Of a stretch of 64,000 nt of DNA, positions 17,159 through 25,714 are shown piece after piece. The notes beneath the pieces were generated by a model. The model was not told the DNA's origin and searched no databases. It was given only the letters and a program-made list of their open reading frames with translations. Numbering within the stretch: the first letter of the stretch is position 1; every line of letters starts with the position of its first letter. Origin of the DNA: Ilumatobacter sp963746265 (GTDB lineage: Bacteria; Actinomycetota; Acidimicrobiia; Acidimicrobiales; Ilumatobacteraceae); assembly GCA_963746265.1 (NCBI GenBank), contig CAVVAM010000002.1:399037-463036 (forward strand), given 5' to 3'. Position numbers and translations under genes: made by a program.

Positions 17159-18388
17159 ATGAGCGACGACCTCGACCTGTCCCATTGCGCGACGTCCGAT
17201 GTGCACATCGTTGGAGGCGGCCTCGGTGGCCTGGCGGCTGCTGCGCTCGTTGCACGCGCTGGCCGAACCGTGACGGTGCACGAGGGTCGTGGGCGCCTCG
17301 GTGGCCGCGGTACAACGGATTGGAAACGCGGTTTCGGCTTCAACCAGGGGCCGCACGCGCTCTACCTCGCCGGGGAGGCCAATCGTGTGCTGCGCTCGCT
17401 CGGCGTTCGACCGTCGGGGCGATCGCCGAGCACGAAGGGCGCGTTGATGGTGAACGGTGACGCCGTTGGACTGACGCCGGGTGGGCCGATGAGCCTGTTG
17501 CGCAGCCCGCTGCTGGGTTGGAACGACAAACTCGCGCTCGGGAGGGTGATGGGCCGGCTCGGTCGGCTTGAGCCCGCCGCTCTTGCATCGGTGACCGTGA
17601 ATGAATGGGTCGACGGCTTGAGCACTCGGGCACGCGTGCGCGAGATCGTGCAGACGGTGATCCGGTTGGCGACCTACACGAACGCGCCGGACGATCTGTC
17701 GGCCGAGGTCGCACTGATACAGGTGCAGATGGCACTCGGTGATGGGGTGATGTATCTCGACGGTGGCTGGGCGCAACTGGTGGAGGCGCTCGCCGCTGTG
17801 CCCGGTATTCGATTCGTCCAGGACGATCACATCGTCGAACTTCCCGACGCTCCCACAGTGATCGTGGCGACCGGCGGTCCCCAGGTCGCCACAACGCTGA
17901 CCGGGGCGCGGTACGACGTCGGCCCGTGCGCCGAGGTGTCCGTGCTCGACGTCGGCCTCGAGCGACCACCTCGCCACGACGTCATCCTCGGGATCGATCC
18001 CCCCATCTACCTGTCGAATCACGGGTTTCCCGACAAGATGACCCCGCCAGGCGGCTCGTCGTTGTCGGTCGCGGAGTACCTCACGCCCGAGACGGTGCCA
18101 AACCGAGATCGGCTTCGCGCCGTTCTCTCCCACGCCGGCGTCGACCCCGAGTCGATCGTGACCGAGCGGTATCTTCACCGCATGACCGCCGCCAGTGCGA
18201 TCGCGACTGCCGCCTCGGGCGGGTTGCGTGGTCGTCCCGCCTGCGATGTGCCCGACCGAGCCGGCGTCTACCTCGTGGGCGACTGGGTCGGTCCGCGCGG
18301 CCACCTCCTCGACGCCGTGCTGGCGAGCGCCGAAGACGCTGCTACCGCAGCGCTCCAACATCTCGATCGACGCCCGGCGATCCGGTGA
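17159..18388 (+). CDS. FAD-dependent oxidoreductase, phytoene-desaturase-like
   Basis: A protein of 409 residues from the ATG at 17159, preceded closely by AAAGAGG. Near the N-terminus HIVGGGLGGLAAAALVARAG is the FAD-binding dinucleotide motif, followed by GRLGGRGTTDWKRGFGFNQG, typical of NAD(P)/FAD amine-oxidase and desaturase folds. The C-terminal GVYLVGDWVGPRGHLLDAVL is the second FAD-contact motif. The protein is shorter than carotenoid desaturases (about 500 residues) and lacks their long substrate domain, so the substrate is open. It is followed after four bases by an ECF41 sigma gene and preceded by that sigma class's promoter. ECF41 factors are characteristically paired with small oxidoreductase-type genes. 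Confidence 0.82.
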   Translation: MSDDLDLSHCATSDVHIVGGGLGGLAAAALVARAGRTVTVHEGRGRLGGRGTTDWKRGFGFNQGPHALYLAGEANRVLRSLGVRPSGRSPSTKGALMVNGDAVGLTPGGPMSLLRSPLLGWNDKLALGRVMGRLGRLEPAALASVTVNEWVDGLSTRARVREIVQTVIRLATYTNAPDDLSAEVALIQVQMALGDGVMYLDGGWAQLVEALAAVPGIRFVQDDHIVELPDAPTVIVATGGPQVATTLTGARYDVGPCAEVSVLDVGLERPPRHDVILGIDPPIYLSNHGFPDKMTPPGGSSLSVAEYLTPETVPNRDRLRAVLSHAGVDPESIVTERYLHRMTAASAIATAASGGLRGRPACDVPDRAGVYLVGDWVGPRGHLLDAVLASAEDAATAALQHLDRRPAIR

Positions 18389-18392
18389 TGAC

Positions 18393-19343
18393 ATGACGCC
18401 CAGCGGCGCCACAAACGTCTTCGAGGCCGAGCGTTACCGATTGGAGCGTCTGGCGTACCGGATGCTCGGCACACCCGACGACGCCGACGACGTCGTACAA
18501 GAGGCGTGGCTCCGGTGGCAGCGAGCGACGTTCGAAGACATCGACAATCCGGCCGCCTGGTTGACGACCGTGACCACGCGCCTCGCGATCGACCGGCTGA
18601 AGTCGGCCCGACGACGTCGCGAGGTGTACGTCGGTCCGTGGCTACCCGAGCCGTTGACGATCGAGTCCCTCGGTGCAGCCACCCTTCGGGCCGCGCCAGC
18701 CGCATCGTCGACCGACCCAGCGATGCTGGCCATCGGGAGCGAGTCACTCGAACTCGGGCTCCTCCGCGTGTTAGAGACCCTCGGCCCGGTGGAGCGAGCC
18801 GTGTTCCTGCTCCACGACGTCTTCGGATATCCGTTCGAGCAGATCTCACCGATCATCGACAAGTCGGTCGCCACGACGCGTCAGATCGCCAAGCGTGCGA
18901 GGGATCGAGTCCGCTCAGGTCGTCCACGAGTGGACGCCGAACCGGCGGATGTCATGGCGTGGTCCGAGGCGTTCCTGGGCGCCGCCGTCGAGGGCGATCT
19001 CGATGGGCTGATGAACATGCTGACCGAGGACGTCGTGCACATCTCCGATGGCGGGGCGGAACGGCACGCTGCACGCCGTCCGGTGGTGGGAGCCGACCGG
19101 GTGGCGCGACTTCTCGTCAATCTGACGGCGCGCGGTTTGGTAGCCGACGATGAAGTCCATTGGATTCGTGTCAACGGGCAGGCCGGCCTCTACGTCGTTC
19201 GCAACGGTGAACCCAACCTGCTCTCGGTCGTGAGTTGGCGCGCAGGCAAGGTCGCCGAACTCCTCGCCATCGTCAACCCGGCAAAGCTCGCCCGCTTCCA
19301 TGAACGCTGGCGGGCGAGGGTCGGATTCGAAGCGCCCGAATGA
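18393..19343 (+). CDS. ECF41-family RNA polymerase sigma factor with SnoaL-like C-terminal extension
   Basis: A protein of 316 residues from the ATG at 18393. Sigma region 2 is RYRLERLAYRMLGTPDDADD with VVQEAWLRWQ; region 4 is LGPVERAVFLLHDVFGYPFE through SVATTRQIAKRARDRV. An additional C-terminal domain of about 110 residues (AFLGAAVEGDLDGLMNMLTE, then WRAGKVAELLAIVNPAKL) is the NTF2/SnoaL-like extension that in ECF41 factors modulates activity instead of an anti-sigma factor. It is the second gene of the operon started by the flavoprotein. The motif at 17123 implies positive autoregulation. Confidence 0.9.
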   Translation: MTPSGATNVFEAERYRLERLAYRMLGTPDDADDVVQEAWLRWQRATFEDIDNPAAWLTTVTTRLAIDRLKSARRRREVYVGPWLPEPLTIESLGAATLRAAPAASSTDPAMLAIGSESLELGLLRVLETLGPVERAVFLLHDVFGYPFEQISPIIDKSVATTRQIAKRARDRVRSGRPRVDAEPADVMAWSEAFLGAAVEGDLDGLMNMLTEDVVHISDGGAERHAARRPVVGADRVARLLVNLTARGLVADDEVHWIRVNGQAGLYVVRNGEPNLLSVVSWRAGKVAELLAIVNPAKLARFHERWRARVGFEAPE

Positions 19344-19576
19344 TTCGCTGCTGAACGCCGACCTGGTGATCCGCAATCGGGTCCTCTGCGTTCATCTCGC
19401 CAAGCTCGACGACTCTCGCATCCGCTGACCACTCATGCTTCTCGGCAGCAGTAGTGACCCTCAGCGAATAGGTGGTCGGCGACGCGCGATCTTGGGCGCA
19501 CCTGCCCGCCCTCATGTGCCGCTACGAGCGGTGTTGAGCTGTCACCGTTGATGTTGTTCGGATCGCTCAGTGAAGG

Positions 19577-20368
19577 TCAGTTGCGCTTGCCGAGCAAGAG
19601 GAGTGTCTCGTACGGCTTGGTGATGGTGGAGCCGAGTTCGTTCGCGGTCGTGGTCCGCAGGCGGTCGTGAAGGGCTGCACGTCGGTGAGGGTCCAGTGCG
19701 CTGTGGCTGGCGTATGTGTCGATCAGCCTGAGGAAGTGTTCAGTCGGATACTTCACTTCGAAGGGGATGACGTGGCGTTCGATGAGATCGAACAGGCCGC
19801 TGTTCCGGAGCTCCGTTTCGGGGTCGTAGTTGGGGCGGTCGGGGGTGAGTGGTGCGGGGTCGGCCAGTTCGGGCGCGACGTCGAGGTAGACGTCGCGGAT
19901 TGGTTTCCACGCTGGGTGGGTGGTGTGGGGAACGTGTGCGTTCCAGAACAGTGCGATAGTTCCGTCGGGCTTGAGAAGTGAACGCGCCTTGCGATAGGCG
20001 ACGTCAGCGTCGACCCAGTGCCAGCTCGTCGCTGCTGCGACGAGGTCGAACGAACCCTCGTCGAGGACGGCGTCTTCGAATCGTGTGACGTGAAACTCGG
20101 TGTTCAGAGTTCGGACGTGGGCACGCGCCGTTGCCGCCAGGCGTGGTCCGGGTTCGATGCCATCAACAGTCCATCCTCGTGCTGCCATCTGCCGTGTGGC
20201 CTGTCCGGTTCCTGAACCGACCTCGACGACGCGTGGTGGCGCGTCGAAGCCGGCGTAGGCCTCGATCGCTTCGAACACGCCGACGGGATATCCGGGTCGG
20301 GCGACTTCGTAGTCGTCAGCGACTGCGTCGAAGCCACTCGACTCGTCAGGGCTTGCCACGCTGCTCAT
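19577..20368 (-). CDS. Class I SAM-dependent methyltransferase
   Basis: A protein of 263 residues. The ATG at 20368 (MSSVASPDESSGFDAVADDY) is preferred over an open extension up to 21124 that only mirrors the opposite gene. Motif I is VVEVGSGTGQATRQMA, with the acidic post-motif residue in VDGIEPGPRLAATA. SFDLVAAATSWHWVDADVAY and SLLKPDGTIALFWNA follow, the latter being motif III of the Methyltransf_11 group. Substrate unknown. The neighbour on the right (20447) is divergent with about 80 bases between the starts. Confidence 0.85.
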   Translation of the reverse strand: MSSVASPDESSGFDAVADDYEVARPGYPVGVFEAIEAYAGFDAPPRVVEVGSGTGQATRQMAARGWTVDGIEPGPRLAATARAHVRTLNTEFHVTRFEDAVLDEGSFDLVAAATSWHWVDADVAYRKARSLLKPDGTIALFWNAHVPHTTHPAWKPIRDVYLDVAPELADPAPLTPDRPNYDPETELRNSGLFDLIERHVIPFEVKYPTEHFLRLIDTYASHSALDPHRRAALHDRLRTTTANELGSTITKPYETLLLLGKRN

Positions 20369-20446
20369 CTTGGCCGATTGGCACCGCGCCGCCGCGCGGA
20401 CCGTCGACGAGAACCGGGCCGGAATCGATCCTCTACGGTGCTGCGA

Positions 20447-21301
20447 GTGGAACCTGCTCGCGAGTTGTGGAAACGAATCGAGACGCTCCATGCGGTCACG
20501 TACTTTGCGCCAGAGTCGATCTCGGCTGCGAAGTCCGCGGGACTTCGTGGTTTCTGGATGGGGTACTTCGGATTCCGCGCTGCCCCGCTCGGCACGGTCG
20601 GCGCCGGCGTCGTCGAAGCAGCGTTCGCGAACTTTGCGCCGGACATGGTGCGACGTTCGATCCCCGACGCGTGGGGTTTCGCCCAGCCGGCTGAACTGAT
20701 CACGGTTCGATCGAACGCTGCCGCTGAAGCGTTGCGTCGGCTGGCGCCCGATGTCTCCATGTTGGCGACCGATATCAACGACACACTTCGCAGCATCGTC
20801 GACACAGCGGCTTCGATCGGTCGCCCGCTGTTCGCTGCCAATCGCAACCTCGCCCCTTTGGAGGATCCGGTGGCGCAGTTGTGGCAACACTGCACGACGT
20901 TGCGCGAGCACCGCGGCGACGGACACGTGATCGCCTTGGCCGCAGCTGGCGTCACTGGCTGCCAGGCGCATCAACTCCTCATCGCGTCGCAGCGATTGCC
21001 GATCGACGTCTTTCGCGACAACCGAGGCTGGACCGAGCAGCAGTGGAACGACGCAGGACTCGAGCTGGACGAACGAGGACTCATTCACGACGGCGCGCTG
21101 ACCGATACTGGCCGCCGAGCACACGACGAGATCGAACGTCTCACCGACACCCTTGCTTGCGAACCGCTTGCGAAGTCGCTCTCAGAGAGCGAGGTCAGCG
21201 GCCTGATCGATGCGCTCACAGCGACAGCGGTCGAGATCGCTTCGTCCGGTGTTCTGCCGTTCCCGAACCCGATGGGCCTCCCCGCAATCGCTACCTCCTA
21301 G
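20447..21301 (+). CDS. SCO6745-family protein
   Basis: About 284 residues from a GTG at 20447 (another GTG at 20438 is possible). The start VEPARELWKRIETLHAVTYF and the following FWMGYFGFRAAPLGTVGAGV are the hallmark of the SCO6745 family, conserved actinobacterial proteins with a C-terminal winged-helix-like part. Further motifs are DAWGFAQPAELITVRSNAAA and GCQAHQLLIASQRLPID. The function of the family is not established. It is divergent from the methyltransferase; no strong ribosome-binding site was seen. Confidence 0.75.
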   Translation: MEPARELWKRIETLHAVTYFAPESISAAKSAGLRGFWMGYFGFRAAPLGTVGAGVVEAAFANFAPDMVRRSIPDAWGFAQPAELITVRSNAAAEALRRLAPDVSMLATDINDTLRSIVDTAASIGRPLFAANRNLAPLEDPVAQLWQHCTTLREHRGDGHVIALAAAGVTGCQAHQLLIASQRLPIDVFRDNRGWTEQQWNDAGLELDERGLIHDGALTDTGRRAHDEIERLTDTLACEPLAKSLSESEVSGLIDALTATAVEIASSGVLPFPNPMGLPAIATS

Positions 21302-21453
21302 ACCACAGCCAGCCCGTCGGCCGTTTCACGAATCAGCGGTGATTTCTGCCGTCCGATCGGGAGAGGGGTGTCCGATCGGACGCCCGCTACAGAGTGGTTC
21401 GCCGTGTTGGACGGGTGGAGCATTCTGGGCGATGTGGGCTGCAAATCGACGGG

Positions 21454-22086
21454 CTACGGCGTCGGCGCCCGGACGGCGAGGAGAAGCTGCGCGAACTGCG
21501 AGCCGACCGCTGTGGGATGGGTTTCATCGGGGTCGATCGCGATGCTGACAGCAACGCCGTTGACCAGTGACACGATGAGTTGCGCCATCGAATCAGGATC
21601 CACCCAGTCGGGCAACAGACCCTGGTGTAGCTGAGCCGATATTTCTGCAGCGAGCACCGACGCGAGTTCGCGATGCAGTGATCGCACTTCGGTAGCGATT
21701 GCGTCATTGGTTGCGGCTGCAGCGAGGGATTGGACGTAGGGGCCGAGAAGAGCTCCGTGCGCGTCGAGGATTCGATACAGCTGCTGGACGGCACTCAACA
21801 GTTTGGCAATGCTGTCTCGCCCGTCGTCCGCGAACTCAACGACGACCGGCTGGATCAATCGGCGAGTGGCGGTGATCATCGCTTCATCGACAAGCTCGCG
21901 CTTCGACCCGAAGTAGTAGGTGATTGACGCGAGGTTCTCACCTGCCGCGTCTGCGATTGCCCGCGACGTCGCAGCCTCGGGCCCCGCCGTGTCGAGGACG
22001 CTGATGGTTGCGTCGAGCAACCGTGTTCGGACGTCCGAACGCGCTGCCGTCCCCTTTGCACGACGCTGCTCTTGACCATAATTCAT
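21454..22086 (-). CDS. TetR-family transcriptional regulator
   Basis: A protein of 210 residues from the ATG at 22086. The N-terminal HTH runs RTRLLDATISVLDTAGPEAA through ENLASITYYFGSKRELVDEA, the classic TetR pattern. The C-terminal ligand domain ends LLLAVRAPTP. The start codon lies inside a perfect inverted repeat (22083-22098) that also covers the -10 region of the divergent gene at 22106, so the protein probably represses both itself and that membrane-protein gene. An upstream frame extension to 22176 would run through the promoter and is rejected. Confidence 0.87.
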   Translation of the reverse strand: MNYGQEQRRAKGTAARSDVRTRLLDATISVLDTAGPEAATSRAIADAAGENLASITYYFGSKRELVDEAMITATRRLIQPVVVEFADDGRDSIAKLLSAVQQLYRILDAHGALLGPYVQSLAAAATNDAIATEVRSLHRELASVLAAEISAQLHQGLLPDWVDPDSMAQLIVSLVNGVAVSIAIDPDETHPTAVGSQFAQLLLAVRAPTP

Positions 22087-22099
22087 ACAAACGTATGAT
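22072..22099 (+). promoter_or_regulatory. Sigma-70-type promoter with overlapping TetR operator
   Basis: TTGACC (22072-22077), a 16-base spacer and TATGAT (22094-22099) form a near-consensus housekeeping promoter. The ATG of the membrane-protein gene is seven bases after the -10, so the transcript is probably leaderless. The perfect inverted repeat TCATAC-aaac-GTATGA (22083-22098) covers the -10 and the tetR start codon, a typical operator position. Confidence 0.75.
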
Positions 22100-22105
22100 A
22101 GGGAC

Positions 22106-22630
22106 ATGGACGCTCGTAAGGTCGACATCGCTGCTTCCGTCGCCGTCGTTCTTGGTGGGGTCGCCTTGACGTTCATTCACTACTACGGCGGATCGCCTGG
22201 GTCTCCCGAGGGGAAGTTCGCGGCGCTCGGATTCGCGTCGCCGTTCATTGGTGCCGGTCTACTTGCCATGGTTGGAGCGTTGCGTGGACGCCCGGCTCTG
22301 ATGTTTGCGGCTGGAGCGGCGCTGATCCCGATGAGTGTTCTGTCGATTGTGCTGATGCCGCTGATCATCCCGGCAGTGTTGCTGATCGTTCGCTCGACAC
22401 GAGAGCGGTTCGAGCCACAGGATCTCGCGATGCCGGCAGTGCTCGCTTCCGGTCTTGTCGTGGCGCTGGCCATCGTCGTGTTTCACCAGGACCCCGCTAC
22501 CTGGTCGACGCCCTACGGCGGTGGTGGCTCGAGCAACATCGTCACCTCGCTCGAAGCGGCAATCGCGATCTCGACATCGGCCGTTGTTGTCCTGATCGCC
22601 GCCTTCCGTCCGGCACCGCAGCACCAGTAG
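22106..22630 (+). CDS. Hypothetical multi-helix membrane protein
   Basis: A protein of 174 residues, apparently leaderless from the ATG at 22106. Five hydrophobic segments can be seen: SVAVVLGGVALTFIHYY, FIGAGLLAMVGALRG, LIPMSVLSIVLMPLIIPAVL, VLASGLVVALAIVVF and AISTSAVVVLIAAF. There is a short glycine-rich loop (YGGGGSSN). No family is recognised. Divergence from a TetR regulator with a shared operator suggests an inducible membrane function, perhaps a response to a small molecule, but no transporter motif supports this. Confidence 0.75.
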   Translation: MDARKVDIAASVAVVLGGVALTFIHYYGGSPGSPEGKFAALGFASPFIGAGLLAMVGALRGRPALMFAAGAALIPMSVLSIVLMPLIIPAVLLIVRSTRERFEPQDLAMPAVLASGLVVALAIVVFHQDPATWSTPYGGGGSSNIVTSLEAAIAISTSAVVVLIAAFRPAPQHQ

Positions 22631-22666
22631 TCACCACCGACCGTGTGCTCTCGTACTCGTCGTCTC

Positions 22667-23173
22667 ATGCGTATCGCGATCACCGGTGCCAGCGGACTGG
22701 TTGGGTCTGCACTCCAGAAGCGGTTGCGGGCCGATGGTCATGAGGTGATCCCCGTGGTCCGCCGCACACCAACGGATGCCGAGATCGGCTGGTCAATCGA
22801 CGAGCAGCGCATTGATACTGGTGCGTTTGACGGCATCGACGCAGTCGTTCACCTCGCAGGTGCGGGCATCGGTGGCTGGCGATGGACCGACAAGTACAAG
22901 CGCAAGATCGTTCGTAGTCGCACCATCGGCACCGGGCTCGTTGCCAAGGCGATCGCCGAGGCCAAGAACCCGCCCGAGGTCCTGGTGTCAGGATCAGCAG
23001 TTGGCTTCTACGGGTCCAGCCTGGCCGACACGTTCACCGAGAGTGACTCCGCTGGGACCGCATTCCTCAGTGAGGTCTGCCAGGCATGGGAAGCAACAGC
23101 AACAGCGGCCGAAACGCCTGAGACTCGCGTCGCGGTCATCCGTACCGGGATCATCCTGTCCGACCAAGGTTGA
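22667..23173 (+). pseudogene. Truncated TIGR01777-type NAD-dependent epimerase
   Basis: 168 residues from the ATG at 22667: MRIAITGASGLVGSALQKRL, then HLAGAGIGGWRWTDKYKRKI, then VLVSGSAVGFYGS and VAVIRTGIILSDQG. This is the N-terminal half to two thirds of the TIGR01777/SulA-like epimerase family (normally about 300 residues). The expected continuation after LSxxGGAL is missing: a TGA follows SDQG directly, and unrelated sequence with LRR-like coding begins at 23170. I read it as a gene cut by a recombination or deletion junction near 23168. The remaining product lacks the substrate-binding C-terminus. Confidence 0.8.
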
Positions 23174-23763
23174 CAGGGCCCGAAACGCTTCCGCAGCTCT
23201 CACATGTCGCCATCCACCGGAACTTACGAACGGCCCGTTTGTGGGACTTCACCAAGACGCCCAATGTGGTCGGGCTTCACCTCACCGACTTCAGGCACCT
23301 GCATTCCCTCGCCGACTTGGCCGACGCGACGTCTCTCGAAGAACTCGAACTCGGCGACGCGATCTCAAGGGCGAAGGTGGTCTTCGATTCCCTCGAGCCG
23401 CTTGCTTGCCTCGACGCGCTCACCGCGCTGAGTATCGCCGTCTTGCGCATCGACGACAATCGAGTCCAACCACTGGGCGCGCTCCGTCGACTGAGGCGAC
23501 TACGAAGCCCGCTCAACCTCTGGACGACAGAACAGTGTGCTTGGCTTCGTGCCCGCCTTCCCGCAGCAGCCGAGGGCTCCGTCCTGAATCCAGTGTTCCA
23601 GCGGCGCACGTCGTTGAGTCCGCGTGACACACGTGTCATCGGTAGGCGCAAGCCGTGGTTGAACTCAGACAAGGACAGCGAACGCATTGCCCGATACGCC
23701 GCCGACTACTGGGCGCTGGTCGAGCGCTACCGCAATGACCCCACGCTCGATCCAATCAGCTGA
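23170..23763 (+). pseudogene. C-terminal fragment of a leucine-rich-repeat-like protein
   Basis: The open frame reads about 197 residues. Segments such as LRTARLWDFTKTPNVVGLHL, LADLADATSLEELELGD and LEPLACLDALTALSIAVLRI have the periodic leucines of an LRR-type solenoid. A basic C-terminal segment (RRKPWLNSDKDSERIARYAA) follows. The only start at the left edge is a TTG overlapping the stop of the truncated epimerase, without a ribosome-binding site, so the true N-terminus is probably lost at the same junction. It could also be an intact small gene started internally, but no good start was found. Function unknown. Confidence 0.5.
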
Positions 23764-24138
23764 CACAACACGGTTGTTGCGGCCCCGATCGGTCGTTGAG
23801 GTCCCCGCCGGCCCGAACGTTCCACGTCACATTTAGGAGCGGAATGACTGTTCGGAAAGTGCCGATCTGCTCGGCGTGAGCGCCACCGGGTCACGCTCGA
23901 TATGGGTGGATCCGTGTAGCAACGCTTCGGGGACACCCCATCGTGGCCGACCGGTTGCGGAGCGCGACGGCTGAGATCTGATCGAGGGCACGATGCGTGA
24001 TGAGGCGCGTCGCGCCTGCTCGCTTGAACAATGCGTGTGTCGGTGGAGGTGCGATGACTTTGTGCCCTGCAGCGCGGGGCGCTTGTTCGCGACGGTGGTA
24101 GGAGGGGCAACGCCCCCCCCCCCGGAGGAGGGTCCGCC
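23764..24138. other. Intergenic region ending in an 11-base C tract
   Basis: No gene is recognised. A homopolymer of 11 C (24113-24123) lies immediately before the GGAGGAGG ribosome-binding site of the DUF4389 gene. Such tracts are prone to slippage both in cells and in sequencing. Confidence 0.6.
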
Positions 24139-24744
24139 ATGAACCACGAGTCCATCGAAAGCGATCGACCGTACCTGGTTGTCGATTCGCCATATGAGCT
24201 GGCGCGGTGGCGACCGCTCGTGAACTGGGTGTTGTACATCCCGCACGGCATCATCTTGTACGCGCTCCAGGTCCTGGCGCAGATCGTTTTTCTCGTGTAT
24301 TGGGTGATGTTCGTCTTCACCGGGAAGCAGCATCCGAGCTTGTACGGCGTGATGGTGATGTACGAGCGGTACAACGCTCGCTCCAGCGGGTTTCTGCTCG
24401 GCTATTCCGAGACGTACGCGCCTTTCGACTTCGACACGACAACCGGGGGCGACAACGCCTACCCGCCGGTGAGGTTGGCGCTCCCCGCAGTACCCGAGTC
24501 GGTGCCGCGAAAGGCGGCGCTCAACGTCCTGTTGGCCATTCCCCTCTACATCGTGATGATGGTCTACTTCTTCGGGGCGGCTGCGGTGGCGCTGGTCGGA
24601 TGGTTTGCCGTGTTGTTCACCGGTTCGTGGCCCGAGGGAATGCGCGGCTTCCTGGTCCGGGTCAGCAACTTCTACTACCGGGTCTGGACCTACGTCACGA
24701 TGGTGGAGAACGAGTACCCGGGTTTCGGTCTGCCCGCCGCGTGA
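24139..24744 (+). CDS. DUF4389 membrane protein
   Basis: A protein of 201 residues with GGAGGAGG six bases before the ATG. VLYIPHGIILYALQVLAQIV and VLLAIPLYIVMMVYFFGAAA are two hydrophobic segments. Each is followed by the family pattern of FTGKQHP/FTGSWPEGMRGF, then YNARSSGFLLGYSETYAPF and YYRVWTYVTMVENEYPGFGL. This repeated helix-FTG-R-Y arrangement is typical of DUF4389, a family of unknown function in actinobacteria. The gene stands alone, with a C-tract upstream and an 18-bp inverted repeat about 80 bases downstream. Confidence 0.85.
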   Translation: MNHESIESDRPYLVVDSPYELARWRPLVNWVLYIPHGIILYALQVLAQIVFLVYWVMFVFTGKQHPSLYGVMVMYERYNARSSGFLLGYSETYAPFDFDTTTGGDNAYPPVRLALPAVPESVPRKAALNVLLAIPLYIVMMVYFFGAAAVALVGWFAVLFTGSWPEGMRGFLVRVSNFYYRVWTYVTMVENEYPGFGLPAA

Positions 24745-24822
24745 GGGCTCATTCATTTCCCACAGCTATCGCACCTGAGATGCGACCAAGCTGGCTTGAT
24801 CGTGAGCATGGACACCGGAGCG

Positions 24823-24840
24823 AACGACTGCTCAGTCGTT
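24823..24840. repeat. Inverted repeat downstream of the DUF4389 gene
   Basis: AACGACTG-ct-CAGTCGTT is perfect over 8-bp arms. It could be part of a terminator for the gene ending at 24744, although no T-run follows, or a protein-binding site. A second inverted repeat, GCCGCTCG-ttct-CGAGCGGC, lies at 24983-25002 in the same intergenic stretch (24745-25184), which otherwise holds no gene that I can see. Confidence 0.5.
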
Positions 24841-25184
24841 GACACGCGCTGGAGTTGACCCGGACCTCGCGCCAACCACCAGCCGGATGCTCGACATTCG
24901 CAACGCCACGAAGGCTTCGCACCCGTCGGGATCTGACACTCGCGATTGCCGTTCCGACGACCCCGCCGAGAGGGTGTTATCGGCCGCTCGTTCTCGAGCG
25001 GCTACCCGAGCGCCGACGTGCCGAACTGGGCGGGTCGCGGGGTCTCTACGGAGGAGCGATATGCGTGTGTGTTGTGACGCACCCGCTCGGGCGCTTGTCC
25101 ACGAGATCTCCGAGCACCTTCGACCGAGCGCAATGTCCGATACGTGACGGCTGCTCGCAGAGCGTTCGTCTATCGTCGGATCTT

Positions 25185-25610
25185 GTGGATCTGATGCGAC
25201 ACGTCGTTGTGTTGGACGCCGCTGACGTCGGCCAAGTGAGCACGTTTTGGGCGCGGTTGCTCGGTGGGGGCGTCATTGACGAAGACGACGCCTTCCACTG
25301 TGTGATCGATCATGCGGGTCAGTGGGTGGTCGGTGTGCAACACTCGCCGGAGCATCGTCCGCCGGAGTGGCCCGACGGGAACTCGCAGCAGGTCCATCTG
25401 GACCTCCATGTGACGGATGTGGAGGCGGGCCTCGCTCGGGCCCGCGCCGTCGGCGCCCGGCCGCTGCTGACCGAGGATGATCCGGGGAGCCACCATGGGC
25501 ACCATGTCTTCGCTGATCCAGCTGGACATCCGTTCTGCATCGGGTGGGGCCATCCGACACCGGAAGCGCTCACTCGCTACCTGGCCACGAACCCTCCGAG
25601 CGTGACGTAG
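25185..25610 (+). CDS. VOC-family (glyoxalase/bleomycin-resistance fold) protein
   Basis: A protein of 141 residues from a GTG at 25185, or ATG 25194. VLDAADVGQVSTFWARLLGG opens a beta-alpha-beta unit. QQVHLDLHVTDVEAGLARAR, VGARPLLTEDDPGSHHGHHV and FADPAGHPFCIGW form the second unit, as in the glyoxalase-like VOC superfamily. Such proteins bind a metal or a small molecule; the substrate is not predictable. An aromatic metal-ligand pattern is partly visible (H in QVHLDL). The GNAT gene follows 105 bases downstream on the same strand. Confidence 0.78.
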   Translation: MDLMRHVVVLDAADVGQVSTFWARLLGGGVIDEDDAFHCVIDHAGQWVVGVQHSPEHRPPEWPDGNSQQVHLDLHVTDVEAGLARARAVGARPLLTEDDPGSHHGHHVFADPAGHPFCIGWGHPTPEALTRYLATNPPSVT

Positions 25611-25714
25611 TGCAGCACGACCTCGACAAGGTGGCACCCCCGCAGGCCGGGAGGTCTCCGGGTCGACGTTGGCCCGCCGAGACATCGGTTCTGCCTCTGC
25701 AGGAGCGAGCGGTC

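Noticed and set aside
16517..18412. 631-codon minus-strand ORF
   Set aside because: It mirrors the IS110 transposase and flavoprotein genes; His/Arg-rich and without any family motif.
20369..21124. N-terminal extension of the methyltransferase ORF
   Set aside because: It lies antisense to the SCO6745-family gene and lacks coding features; the methyltransferase domain begins at MSSVASPDE.
24983..25002. tRNA-like or terminator status for the GCCGCTCG inverted repeat
   Set aside because: No gene ends just before it, no U-tract follows and no cloverleaf can be drawn; it is only mentioned as an inverted repeat.
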